From Arachis hypogaea (taxonomy: Eukaryota > Streptophyta > Magnoliopsida > Fabales > Fabaceae): a stretch of DNA of 64,000 bases. Under the pieces are notes generated by a model, which saw nothing but the letters and a program-made list of their open reading frames with translations, had not been told where the DNA came from and made no database searches. The position numbers and the translations under genes were made by a program. Positions 34,021-45,572 of the stretch are shown in pieces; position 1 is the first letter of the stretch, and the number at the start of each line of letters is the position of its first letter. The stretch covers positions 147,442,699 to 147,506,698 of the forward strand of contig NC_092050.1 of assembly GCF_003086295.3 (NCBI RefSeq), written 5' to 3'.

Positions 34021-34618
34021 ATTTATGGGGTAAATCACACTATTAAACTAGAGTGGAGGAGAAATTACGTGATTTAATTAAAGCCAAAATCGTAATATGA
34101 ATCAACTAGAAGTGTAGTTTGAATCAGACTCCTTCGAATTATCAAGCCACATACGTGAATTCCATGACATAAATTTAATCCATGCAATTATTTTAATACA
34201 CAATCATTATATTTATATGGAGCCAATGCTAAATCGAATTCAATTAGTTCGATAATAAAAAAAATGTATTTTATAAAGTTTAAAAATTTTTATTATGTGA
34301 TAGGTTAGTAAAAGAGTACATTGCAAATTTTTATAATACTCATCGTAATAATGTTTAATTTCAAAATTGTTATTTAAATTTTAGTTGTACTTATTACAAA
34401 ATGAATAATTACAGTAAAAAATTTTAAAAATATAAAATGAATTGACCGATTTAAAAATAGGACAATCTAATAATATTGAATGCCATTTAATTTAAAAACA
34501 TAATTTAAAAAATAAATCCTTTGCATACTTACATAATTATGAATTCATGTTTGACCGAATTATTTATTTAAATGGTTTAATTTTTATCTAACCTAATATA
34601 ACAAAGTATGTTTAAACC

Positions 34619-34674
<56 letters not shown>
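34619..34674. repeat. (ATT)n microsatellite in the loop of the fold-back element
   Basis: About 18 uninterrupted ATT units. Confidence 0.95.
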
Positions 34675-34748
34675 GTAAATAATTTTAAATTAAACATTGT
34701 TATGATGAGTATTATAAAAATTTGTAATGTACTTTTTTACTAATCTAT

Positions 34749-35222
34749 TATTAAACCACTCTTCCACCTTAACCCATGACAACAATAAAGACGTCTCACG
34801 CAAGGTAGAGAAAATCGAGATTTTATGTGAAATCGAAAAAATAAACAAAAAATGTAAAACGTAAAATCTTAACAAGATTTAAATGTAAAATCGTCAGACT
34901 TAGTACAAATTTCGTAAAATCGATAAACTCATTTAAAATCGTAATATCGGAAGATTTTAAGAGTTAAATCGAGATTCTAGCTACTATGGTCTCACGGCCC
35001 ACAAATTCAGCCCAACAGAATACACAAATTAAATTATAATTTAGTCTTTATCTTATCTTATAGTTATCTTTATCTCTATCTTATCTTTTTCTACTTTTAT
35101 CTTTCATAGGCTAATACTCTATATATACTTAGTTTTACCTTCATAGTTTACAATTCAATCAATCAACAATTAATAAAATTTTCTTCATCTTTTTCTTTCA
35201 CAATTCTTTTATAATTTTATTA
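34749..35222 (+). repeat. 5' LTR of the copia element (contains a MITE)
   Basis: Matches the 277-base 3' LTR except for the inserted 188-base MITE with its 8-base duplication and about three base changes. Confidence 0.88.
34801..34988. mobile_element. hAT-like MITE in the 5' LTR
   Basis: A 188-base insertion absent from the 3' LTR, flanked by GTCTCACG on both sides (34793-34800 and 34989-34996). An 8-base duplication is the hAT hallmark. Ends are CAAGGTAG and, inverted, CATAGTAG (6 of 8 match). The interior repeats AAATCG/GATTTTA words. Because it is in only one LTR, it arrived after the copia element. Confidence 0.8.
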
Positions 35223-35234
35223 TGGTATCAGAGC
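35223..35234 (+). promoter_or_regulatory. Primer-binding site of the copia element
   Basis: TGGTATCAGAGC, complementary to the 3' end of initiator methionine tRNA, directly abutting the LTR. It primes minus-strand DNA synthesis. Confidence 0.9.
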
Positions 35235-35258
35235 TCCTCTTGAGCTCTGCTGACATCC

Positions 35259-38200
35259 ATGGATCAAGGAGAAAGGGCACACCAGCAACTTCATCCGGAG
35301 CCTCTTTTGGATCTTTCGTCAGCCCAACACTTCTCTTTCATGGCACTTCCTTCCAATGAAGAAGCTCGTCCTTCAAACCAGCTTGAGCTTTTGCCAAGTC
35401 CAACTACTCATTATCTTTGTTCTTTCAATGCCTTTTCTACTGTTAACAATTCTTCAAATCGAGATTCATTCTTGAATACTTGGATCATTGATTCTGGTGC
35501 CACAGATCACATTGCATCAAATTTGTCTTGGTTTATTTCTTACACACAAATTTCTCCTATTATTGTTCATTTACCAAATGGTTCTCGAACTACTGTTTCT
35601 TATAAAGGCATCGTTCAATTTTCACCATCATTGGTTCTTCATGATGTTCTTTATTTACCTCATTTCAACTTTAATAATATCTCTGTTTCAAAAATTACTT
35701 CAGCACTCATATGTGAACTCACTTTTTCATCTTCTTCTTGCACTCTACAGAGCAACAATTTGGGAACGATTGATTTGGCCAGAATGAGAGAGGGATTATA
35801 TGTCTTTGAACCCAATTTCGGTAAAAATTCATCCACTACACACTCCATAAATTCTATCCAATCTCCACCCATTACACCTTCCAATATATGGCATTTTCGT
35901 TTAGGACACCTGTCTGGGCAAAGACTTAATCATTTACATAAACAATTTCCTTTTATCTCTATGCATCATAACGAGGCTTGTGACATTTGTCATCTTTCTA
36001 AACAAAAGAAACTTTCATTTTCTCAAAGTTTTAACAAAGCCAATGCAAGTTTTGATTTATTACACTTTGACATTTGGGGTCCGTTTTGACAAAATTCTAT
36101 TCATAATCATAAATATTTTTTTACTATTGTTGATGATTTTAGCCGCTTTACATGGGTTACTTTATTAAAATCAAAAGGAGAAGTGCAAAATCAAATAAAA
36201 AATTTTATTACTTTAATTGAAACACAATTCAACTCCAAAGTCAAAACTATTCGTTCCGATAATGGACCAGAATTTATTTTACCTGATTTTTATGCTTCAA
36301 AGGGCATTATTCATCAACGTAGTTGTGTTGAAACTCCTCAACAAAATGGAAGGGTAGAACGCAAGCATCAACATATTTTGAATATAGCTCGTGCTCTTAT
36401 GTTTCAATCTAATTTACCATCATCTTTTTGGTCTTATGCTGTTGGACATGCTGTTTATTTACTTAATAGAGTTCCATCATCCGCAATTAATTTTAAAACA
36501 TCATTTGAGATTTTATTCAATCATCCACCAAATTATCATGACCTTAAAATTTTTGGATGCTTATGTTTTGTTTCTACCCAAATGGCAAACAGATCAAAAT
36601 TTGATCCAAGAGCCAAAAAGGCTGTATTTATTGGCTTTCAACCTGGTTTTAAAGGGTATATTGTTTATGTTTTAGAAGATAAAAGAATTGAGATTTCTAG
36701 AAACGTGATTTTTTATGAAATGATCTTGCCCTTAGTCACAAAAAATGTCCAATTCCAGACACTCAGCCCAACATTGCCAAACACACCTTCTCAAAAACAA
36801 GATTCAGTTAGTCTTCCAGTTGAACCCTCACCTATACCCATTGACCCAACTCCACCTAGTTCTTTATTTTCTCCAACAACCTCTCCTTCTTCCACACTAT
36901 CGTTTCCTAATCAAGTTGAACCCATGACCACTGAATCACTTTCAACACTAGACACCAGTCCACCATCACCTTTTCATCCCCCGTCACCTTCTTCACCACC
37001 TGAGCAACCCCATCCTCGTCATTCCGACCGGCCTCACCGACCTCCAGCATATCTCTCTGATTACTTGTGTAATTCTTCTCTCATCTCTACAAATCAATCT
37101 CCCTCAAAGTGCAAGTATCCTTTATCTTCAGTCATGTCTTTTTCTTCTCTTTCATCTTCACATAAAAAGTTTCTTTTATCTCTACATTCTGACATTGAGC
37201 CAAAGTCTTTTAAGGACGCCAATCAACACTCTAATTAGCGTAGTGCTATGAAAGATGAGTTGGATGCTCTTGAGCAGAACAAAACTTGGCGTCTTGTTGA
37301 TTGCCCTGCAGGGGTTAAGCCAGTTGGCTGTAAATGGGTCTATCGCATCAAACGCAAGCCTGATGGTTCAATTGATCGATATAAAGCACGCCTTGTGGCT
37401 AAAGGGTTCACTCAAACTGAAGGTGTTGATTTCTTGGAAACTTTCTCCCCTGTTGTCAAGCCTGCCACCATCAGATTAGTTTTGGCATTGGCCTCTATGA
37501 AGCGTTGGCCTATACATCAGTTGGATGTCAATAATGCTTTCTTACATGGGGATCTTTCTGAGGATGTTTATATGACTCTGCCACCCGGATTTATATCTCC
37601 TCAACCGAATCAATGCTGTAAGCTACTAAAGTCACTGTATGGTTTACGACAATCTAGTCGTATGTGGTATGACAAACTTTCTCATCTTTTGCTATCTCAT
37701 GGATATCAGCAGACCTCATCTGATTATAGTTTATTTGTCAAATTCATTGGTGATCAAATTTCTATCCTTTTAGTCTATGTTGACGACATTGTTCTCACTG
37801 GTAATTCTATTTCTGAACTTGCTGCCATTAAGTCTATTTTGCACCAACACTTTCGAATTAAAGACTTGGGCCCATTAAAATATTTTTTGGGTATTGAGGT
37901 TGCTCAATCAGAGAAGGGAATTTGCTTATCTCAGAGAAAATATTGTCTTGATCTTTTGGAGGATTCTGGTTTATTAGGTGCTAAACCTGCCTCTGTTCCA
38001 ATGGATAATACCACAAGACTATATCAAGACAAAAGTCCCCTGCTATCCGATCCTTTTATATATCGTCGTTTGGTTGGCCGTCTTATCTATCTCACCACTA
38101 CTCGACCGGACATCATGTATGCCACTCAACAATTAAGTCAATTCATGGCATTTCCTACTGAATCTCATCTTCAAGCTGCCAAGCATGTGTTACGATATCT

Positions 38201-38731
38201 GAAAACTAGTCCCGGCAAAGGACTTTTCTTTCCAAGGGAATCAGAAATTTAGCTTCTCGGCTTTAGTGACTCTGATTGGGCCGGATGTCCTGACACTCGA
38301 CGATCTTTAACAGGTTATTGTTTCTTCTTAGGCAGTTCTTTAGTCTCCTGGAAGACCAAGAAACAAACCACCGTTGCCCGCTCATCCACGGAAGCAGAAT
38401 ATCGTGCACTTGCCAACACAACTTGTGAACTTCAATGGATATTAAATGTGTTACAATTTTTACGCATCTCTCCTATCCGCCCACCAGTTTTATATTGTGA
38501 TAATCAGAGTGCTCTTCATATTGCTGCTAACCCAGTTTTTCATGAACGAACCAAACATTTAGAGGTTGATTGTCACTTGGTTTGACAAAAAGTTCAAGCT
38601 GAAGTGATGAAACTTCTCCCAATTTCCTCTTCTGGGCAACTAGCTGACATCTTCACCAAGCCTTTGTCTCCTCAACCCTTCCATCTTAATCTGAATAAGC
38701 TTAGTGTTCTTGACATCTTTCATCCTCCAGC
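35259..38731 (+). pseudogene. Copia pol polyprotein (protease to RNase H), gag missing, four stops
   Basis: One frame throughout. The start codon lies 24 bases after the primer-binding site. By residue 85 the protease core WIIDSGATDHIAS appears, so almost all of gag, including its CCHC knuckle, is deleted. Then come the pre-integrase block (IWHFRLGHLSGQRL, CDICHLSKQKKL), integrase core (IVDDFSRFTW, RSDNGPEF, QQNGRVERKHQHIL), reverse transcriptase (LDVNNAFLHGDL, LLVYVDDIVLTGN) and RNase H ([28 protein letters not shown]). Stops interrupt at 36087 (TGA), 37236 (TAG), 38250 (TAG) and 38583 (TGA) with no frameshift; three look like C-to-T or G-to-A transitions. Function in the family is reverse transcription and integration; this copy could not do it alone. 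Confidence 0.88.
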
Positions 38732-38742
38732 TTGCGGGGGCG

Positions 38743-39019
38743 TATTAAACCACTCTTCCACCTTAGCCCATGACAACAATAAAGACGTCTCACGGCCCAC
38801 AAATTCAGCCCAACAGAATACACAAATTAAATTATAATTTAGTCTTTATCTTATCTTATAGTTATCTTTATCTCTATCTTATCTTTTTCTACTTTTATCT
38901 TTCATAGGCCAATACTCTATATATACTTAGTTTTACCTTCATAGTTTACAATTCAATCAATCAACAATTAATAAAATTTTCTTCATCTTTTTCTTTCACA
39001 ATTCTTTATAATTTTATTA
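38743..39019 (+). repeat. 3' LTR of the copia element
   Basis: 277 bases, TATTAAACC...ATTTTATTA, following GCGGGGGCG. It includes a TATATATACTTAG TATA-like site near 38917. Confidence 0.9.
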
Positions 39020-39184
39020 TCTATTACATAATAAAAATTTTTAAATTTTATAAAATACAATTTTTTTATAGATTTGTATTATCGAACTAATTAAATTCGA
39101 TTTAGCATTGGCTCCATATAAATATAATTGTTGTGTATTAAAATAATTGCATGGATTAGATTTATGTCATGGAATTCACGTGGG

Positions 39185-39440
39185 TGGCTTGATAATTCGA
39201 AGGAGTCAGATTCGAACTACACTTTGAATTGCTTCCCTCATAATTCGAATCAATGTGATTTGAACTACCTAAGTCAACCTGGATGCGTAATTCGAATTTG
39301 GCTGATTCGAACTACCTATGACTTAATGCATGCATAATTCAAATGGATCAAATTCGAATTACACTTTCCTATTAATTCGAATTGATATGATTTGAATTAC
39401 TCTTGTTTTTCTAGTTCGAATTAGCTTGATTCGAATGATA
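39185..39440. repeat. ATTCGAA-based tandem repeat in the right fold-back arm
   Basis: About eight copies of ATTCGAA or TTCGAAT in paired phrases (TAATTCGAA.. then ..GATTCGAACTAC) at roughly 55-65-base spacing. The left arm has only about one such unit, so the block expanded in the right arm. Confidence 0.75.
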
Positions 39441-39544
39441 TAAAAACATGCTTTTGGTTGATCCATGTTATGTTTTTAGCTTTGGTTAAATCATGCAATT
39501 TCTCTTCTACTCTGCTTTAATAGTATGATTTGCTTTATATTTAT

Positions 39545-40394
39545 GTGTCAAAAATTAATTGTCAAACTTACGTATATATTTAGAAAATTAGTCGTATTTA
39601 TATTAGATTATTGTAAATATATCTAATAAGAAAATTTGTAAATATTTTAAAAATATTAATGTTTTAATAATTTTAGTTATTAATATTAATTATGTATATA
39701 TTTTATAATAAAAATCAATCATTAAAGTACTTGAATACTAATAATGTTCTTTCTATACGTGATAACCTTCTTGTATAATATGAAAGTGTATGTGCCCGTC
39801 GCTCTTCCTTCTTTTATTTGGACTTGTGCCTTTTTTTCAAAGAAAAAGAAAAATTTGAAAAGTGACCTTTTCTTTTTTGATTGTGATAGATTTTTTATTT
39901 AAAGCTATCATCTCATTGATAGTCGTCATGCACTTGTGCTTAGAGTTGATTAATGTATGTTTTAAATTAAATAAACAACACATATAAATTTTTTTGTGAC
40001 CAAATTAAATTAAATTGATTCAAATTCAACAAAAAAATAGTTTTATTATTCATTACATGCGAATACGCTCTCATTTTTCACATACACGACGTTTCAATGT
40101 GCGCTCTTTGACACGAAAAATCATTTCAAAATCCTATTTTAACACTAAACTTGAAATGACTTAAAAATTTTTCAACCAACCTCTCTCTGCTAGGTTAAAT
40201 CATCAACACCACCACCAAATAAAAAATCTCAACGAACTTCTCTATGCTAAGTTTCGAATCATCAACAACAACACCAAACGAAGAAACTCTCAACGAAGCT
40301 CTCTGTGCATTTCTAAAAAATGAAAAGACGAAACATCATTGAAGATAATATGATTCTAAATCGTGCATTTTTGCTTCTATGTAGTTGTAGTATT
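39545..40394. other. AT-rich intergenic sequence
   Basis: No gene. Two similar phrases (CATCAACA(C/A)CACCAAA...CTCAACGAA) near 40205-40290 are a short direct duplication just before the tandem repeat block. Confidence 0.3.
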
Positions 40395-41490
40395 TCGGTG
40401 ATTTAGATTTAGTGTGATTCTTGTCATAGGTTTGGATTTGGGGTCTCTACGTAGTACTATTTCTTATTTGATTTAAACCATGTTGATGAATCTTCTCTGT
40501 CATCATTTCCAATTTTTGGTGTCATTGTCATTTAGATTTAGTGTGATTCTTGACATAGGCTTGGATTTGGAGTCTCTATATAGTTATTTTGTTTCTTATA
40601 TGATTTAAGCCATGCTGATGATTTTTCTGGTGTGATCATTTGCAATTTTCTGGTTTTATTATGAGTTACATTCAGTGTGATTCATGTCATAGGCTTGCAT
40701 TTAGAATCTCTATGTAGTTGACTAGTTGCATTGTTTCTTATGTGATTTAAGTCATATTGATGAGTCATCTGGTATCATCATTTCTAATTTTCGGTGTCAT
40801 TTTGATTTAGATTTAGTGTGATTTTTGACATAGGCTTGGATTTGGAGTCTCTATGTGGTTGTATTTTTTTCTTATATGATTTAAGCCATGTTGATGAGTT
40901 TTTTGGTGTGATCATTTGTATTTTTCAGATTTTGTTGTGAGTTACCTTCGGTGTGATTCATGTCATATACTTGCATTTAGAGTCTTTATGTAGTTGTATT
41001 ATTTCTTATATGATTTAAACCATGTTGATGAGTCTTCTCAAGTCATCATTTCCAATTTTCGGTGACATTTTGATTTATATTTAGTGTGATTCTTTTCATA
41101 GGCTTGGATTTAGAGTCTCTATGTAGTCGTATTGTTTCTTATTTGATTTAAGCCATGTTGATCAGTCTTCTTGTGTCATCATTTCCAATTTTTGGTGTCA
41201 TTTTAATTTAGATTCAGTGTGATTCTTGTCATAGACTTGAATTTGGAGTCTCTATGTAGTTGTATTGTTTCTTATATGATTTAAGCCATGCTAGTGTGAT
41301 AATTTGTAATTTTTGGGGTTTATTATGAGTTACATTCAGTGTGATTCATTTCATAGGCTTGCATTTAGAGTGTCTATGCAGTTGTTTTGTTTCTTAAATG
41401 ATTTAAGTCATGTTGATAAATTTTTTGGTGTGATTATTTGTAATTTTTGAGTTTTATTATGAGTTAGATTCAGTGTGATTCATTTTTTTA
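40395..41490. repeat. Imperfect tandem array, ~132-bp period, about nine units
   Basis: The core TTCAGTGTGATTC / TTTAGTGTGATTC recurs near 40411, 40541, 40675, 40816, 40951, 41084, 41217, 41339 and 41473. Each unit continues with CATAGGCTTG.ATTT.GA.TCTCTATGTAGTTGTATT and TATGATTTAAGCCATG. Two unit types alternate irregularly: one with CATCATTTCCAATTTT.GGTGTCATTTTGATTTAGAT, one with TGATCATTTG.AATTTT and GAGTTACATTC. No coding frame runs through it. Confidence 0.85.
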
Positions 41491-41927
41491 TTCATTACAA
41501 GCAAAATGACAAAGAAAAAAATTGTTAAAAACATATTATAGCTAAAAAAGTACCAAAATATGATGTAAGCATATTTTAACAAAACAACTCTGTTTTTGTT
41601 GCATAAATAAATTTTATAACATAATTTTTAAATTACTTTGCTAAAAACACATGATTTGCGGTACTCTACAAGAACTATAACTGATGTTTTTATAAAAATG
41701 ATTAGAGAGAAAAAAGTTATTGTGGATGAAATGTGATTTTGTACTTTGAGCCATATCCCATCCTTAAATGTGACACACAAGCTTCTGAACGAATTAGCTA
41801 ATTCTTTCAATTTGTATGAAAACACCCTTATCACAGGATATTGAAAAATCACCATAACCCCTGTAAAGATAAGGGATGTCCTAGACTTAAATACAATAGA
41901 TAAAATTTGCTTCTCTAATCTATTCTC
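41491..41927. other. AT-rich sequence between the tandem array and a gene fragment
   Basis: No supported gene; possibly 5' exons or introns of the fragment that follows. Confidence 0.3.
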
Positions 41928-42380
41928 ATGATCAACTTTCGGTATTTTTATTCTTTGGTAACGTCGTTTTTGTTTTCCTATTTTGGTGTTGTAGGGAATA
42001 CTTTTTCAAAAAAGATTAAAAATAAAGACAGCACTGAAGAGAAAAAAGAAGTTATTGAAAGCTTCAAAGGCTCCTCATTGTCTTCTTTGACAAAATCTTT
42101 GTTGGAAATGAGCCTGGATGGAGAAGAAAATAGGTTGAAATTCACGAGGATATTCATTCTCTTAATCCAAAATTGCTTCTTATTGCCAACAACCATGAGC
42201 AAAGTCTCTCTAATTCACATGTCAACGATCTTTGATACTGAAAATACACGAGGGCAGAATTGGGCTACTCATGTGCTGAACTTCTTAATTAAAGGACTAA
42301 AGAGTCACAAAAATGAAGAAAAATACTCAATCGATAAGTTTCTTTTTACACTCATGAATCATAATTATATACTTTTATGA
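41928..42380 (+). pseudogene. Fragment of a transposon-associated plant protein (PMD/Ulp1-element type)
   Basis: A 150-residue frame reads EVIESFKGSSLSSLTKSLLE, MSLDGEENRLKFTRIFILLI, QNCFLLPTTMSKVSLIHMST and NWATHVLNFLIKGLKSHKNE. This matches the word order of a protein common in legume Mutator-like elements that carry Ulp1 proteases or FAR1-type transposases, whose own function I do not know. The usual partner phrase is an N-terminal GxxLHIPEM-type domain, not seen here. The first 25 residues look non-native. Probably a truncated exon left by an older element; Q/P-rich pieces that may belong to the same protein family occur at 44602-45819. Confidence 0.45.
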
Positions 42381-42601
42381 GTCCAAATTTATTGATATCA
42401 TAGCAAATACGATGCCCGGACTATTGTGAGTTGCCCATTGGATAAGGGAGATGCTCGTTAAAAGGATTAAATGTGAGGGGAAGGAAGAAATGGTAAAATA
42501 AAAGAACTCATTTCTTTCAAATTTTGGTATCATTATTTCTTTACAAAATAACACCAAATGTCATTTAAATTAACACCCAAAGTTCTGTCTTATAGCACTA
42601 A

Positions 42602-43560
42602 GGCCCAGTTTGGTTAAATAACTTAAATAAGTTCTTTTGGAAAAAGAGTTTAAAGCATAAGGACTTTTATTAATAGCAGCTTATAAGTAAGTTATTTTGT
42701 GTTTAGATTTTTAGTTATAAAAGTACTTATTTTAAAGTTGTAGCGTTTGGATAAATAACTCAAAAATTAATTTTTTTTACAGAAGAGAATGAATATTAAA
42801 ATAACGATGATAAAAAATACTTTCTAATATTGAATGTTGATTTTACATGACCTAATCACTAATATTGTGTATGATATGGTAGGTGAAAATAAAAAATAAA
42901 TATAAAATGTGTGTCAATGTATATTTTGTTGCTATTTTCTATTTTTTTTACTCCTATTAAAACTCCCTTCTCCTTTATTGAGGTAGGAACTTGCTATAAT
43001 TAACTATGAAAATAATAACAAGCTATAAAATCACATGTGAAAAAAATAAAATTAAAACTGAAATTTCATACCACAGTTAAATACAAATTTAATAATAAAA
43101 ATAGAGTGATAAAATGATAAAAAAAAATACCTAGAAGCTAGGTTGTTCAGATGCAATATTGTCTGAAAATGGTAGTGGAGGATCAATACTTCCATCAGAT
43201 GAATCATTATGTGAAAATGGTGAGATTTGGAATATTGCGTGAGAATGATGGTGGAATGATGGTGGAAGGTCAGTACTTCTAGTAGACCTTGCGTGAAGAT
43301 GGTGGTGAAGTATTTTTCACAGAGTCAAGAACGAAAGTAGATTTTTTTGTTTTGAAATTAAATTTTTTTTAAGGAAGTAGTAGAATGACTTATCGAGAAG
43401 CAGAGAAGTCATATAATTCTACTTCTTCAAAAAGCTGTGAATTAACTTTTCGAAAAGTTAAAAGCTTTTTTTAAAATGTTGCCAAACACGTAGATTTTGA
43501 CTTTTCATAATCCAAAAGTAAAAAAAAAAAAGTAGCTTCTGCTACTTCCCAAACGGGCTC
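42602..43560. mobile_element. PIF/Harbinger-type MITE
   Basis: Ends GGCCCAGTTTGGTT and, inverted, GAGCCCGTTTGGGAAG share a GTTTGG core; the flanks are TAA on both sides (42599-42601 and 43561-43563), the 3-base target of Harbinger elements. The arms near both ends carry inverted AACTTATT/AAAAGTACTT-like words. No transposase; a short Ser/Asp-rich minus-strand segment near 43140-43260 may be a leftover of one. Confidence 0.7.
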
Positions 43561-43895
43561 TAAATATGTTAATTAATTAAATTTCTATTTTAGAAAATCA
43601 TAAAAAGGGCATAGCTCAAGTAAGAAAAAAAAGGTAAAAAGAAGAAGAATGAAAAAAAGTTTATTATAGAGCTTTTATCGTTAGAAATAAGGATTGATTC
43701 TGACTATAAGTAAGATTTAAAAGCTATATATTTATTTAAAAATATATTCTATTTATTGAACAAATTTTTTTCTGTTTTAAAAGAGAAGAAAGGAAGGAAA
43801 AAAAAAAAGAAAATAACCAGAAAGAAGAACAAAGAAGAATGATAAACCTACAGAAGTGAAGGCTAAAAAGAAAGATATTTCACGGGTTAATACTC

Positions 43896-44060
43896 AAATT
43901 CATCCCTGAAAGATCACTCATTCTTCAAATTAGTCCTCAAATGATTTTTTTAGTCATATTAGTTCCTGAAAAATAAAATGTAAATCAAATTAGTCCTTCC
44001 GTCAGTTAGATGATGACGTGTTACGTTAAGTGCCACGTGGCATAATGACTGTTCAACCTA
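43896..44060 (+). repeat. Mutator-type terminal inverted repeat, left
   Basis: GGTTAATACTCAAATTCATCC opens a ~165-base segment with ..TAGTCATATTAGTTCCTGAAAAATAAAATGTAAATCAAATTAGTCCTTCCGTCAGTTAGATGATGACGTG-type wording (paraphrased by position). Its inverse occurs at 56875-57047, and it resembles the Pack-MULE ends at 11660 and 13803. Confidence 0.7.
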
Positions 44061-44601
44061 AACAACAAAAAAGTGAAGAAGACTCAACAGAAGCTCAACG
44101 TGCTTCTTCAGAATGGTAAAGTCAAGATCTTATATTGTTCTCTTTTTGTTTCTTTATATAATTTCCTAAAAGCTGTTCTTTTTTTTTAGAATATCGACTG
44201 TTAATTTTTCGAGTGAGAATAATCTTGTGTTTCAAACACAGTCAAGCATTGAGGGATCTTTAAATGCACCAAGTGATCTCGTGTAATTTTTCTTATTATT
44301 TTTTTATTTCTTAAATATAAATTTATTGTGTTACAATTGTGTAGCTTACGTGCTTTTAATATGAATAACTTGGTTCATAACTATAATTTCATATCTTTTT
44401 TCTTTGGAAATAAACACAAGAATCTCCTCTAAAAATTTTTTTCAAGAAAAAAAATACATGAAAAAAATGGAAAAAAAGAGTTTGCTGCCTACAACCTTAT
44501 AAGTTTTCATATATAACGTAATTTTTTTTATTTCTATTCAATAATTTTTGTGCTGTCCTAATATAATTTCAGTGTTATTCATCTTGGAAGTGCCAAAGGG
44601 A

Positions 44602-45487
44602 TAAATGGAGGAAGATGTCCAAGTTAAAGAAGTACCAATGGAGGAAGAAAATGCTCCTCTTGCTGAAAAAGAAATCTAGAAGAAACTAAAATTGAAAGAT
44701 GTACTAGAATCTGACAAGTAAGGTATCCTATCTTTGAGTTGATATTGCACAATTTTTGTGTTATTAAGACCATATTCATATGTCTCACAAAATAAATTCT
44801 TGTATTTTAAATCAGTAGTCCAACTATTAATCTTGAGAGTGAGACTGGTGCTGAATAACAAATGCATATGGATATGTAAGTTTTCTATTTTAATGAATCT
44901 AATATTTTTCACTTAATTAAGTATAACTTTTTAATAACATGCATTTTTTATTTGTCTTCGTTAGGGTGCCAATTCATCCTACACACCTCAACAACAAGCA
45001 TACATATCCACTTCCAATCCTCTACAACCTGAACAAAAATCTCTTTATGTGTAAGTTCTAGTTAAATTTTTTTTTTTTATAATTTCTGTGTTATTCCATT
45101 AGTTATTCTAAATAATTTTTTGTGTCATCCTGCAGCTCTCAAGATAGTGATGACATAACTCCTCCAAACACTAAAGCTACTATTATAGAACCTAGCCTAT
45201 CACTAACTTAACCCCTGAATATATAAATTTTCTATTTTAATGAATCTAATATTTTTCATTTAGTTAAGTATAATTTTTTAAAATTTTGGTGATATTCTGT
45301 CAGTTATTCTGTGCTAAATTTAGTGCTATTAAGCACTATTTTAATAATATGCACTTTTTGTTTGCCTTCATTAAAGTGCCAATTCAAGCAATTTATCCTA
45401 CACCACCTCAACAACAAGCCCAAAAACAACAAGCACGCACATCCACTTCCAATCCCCCACAACCTCAACAACAAGCCCAAGAATCTC

Positions 45488-45572
<85 letters not shown>

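Larger units (their letters stand above)
34749..39019 (+). mobile_element. Ty1/copia element lacking gag, with TA..TA LTR ends
   Basis: LTRs at 34749-35222 and 38743-39019 are direct repeats; the first is longer only because a hAT-like MITE sits in it. Flanks carry TCTAT on both sides (34744-34748 and 39020-39024). A primer-binding site TGGTATCAGAGC follows the 5' LTR with no gap, and GCTTGCGGGGGCG precedes the 3' LTR. LTR ends are TATTAAACC...TTTTATTA, so the terminal dinucleotides are TA/TA rather than TG/CA; both LTRs share this. The coding region holds protease-side, integrase, reverse transcriptase and RNase H parts, with four stops and no gag. The removed target matches the opposite arm of the surrounding inverted repeat. 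Confidence 0.9.
34021..39544. mobile_element. Long inverted-repeat (fold-back) element with a copia insertion in its right arm
   Basis: The left arm (34021-34372) is the reverse complement of a right arm that starts about 34677, is interrupted by a copia element at 34749-39019, and resumes to about 39544. Shared phrases include GGAGTC.GATTC.AACTACACTT, GATTTAGCATTGGCTCCATA, TGTCATGGAATTCACGT, TTGGTTAAATCATGCAATTT and TCTACTCTGCTTTAATAGTA (inverse at the far left end). The centre holds an ATT microsatellite. The right arm has an extra block of ATTCGAA repeats (39185-39440). There is no coding capacity of its own. Arms this long suggest a Mutator-type or Foldback MITE; no target duplication was found. 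Confidence 0.75.

Noticed and set aside
40395..41490. Possible CRISPR-like or centromeric satellite array
   Set aside because: Units are imperfect, ~132 bases with no short repeat/spacer pattern; the array is far too short for a centromeric satellite and the genome is a plant's.
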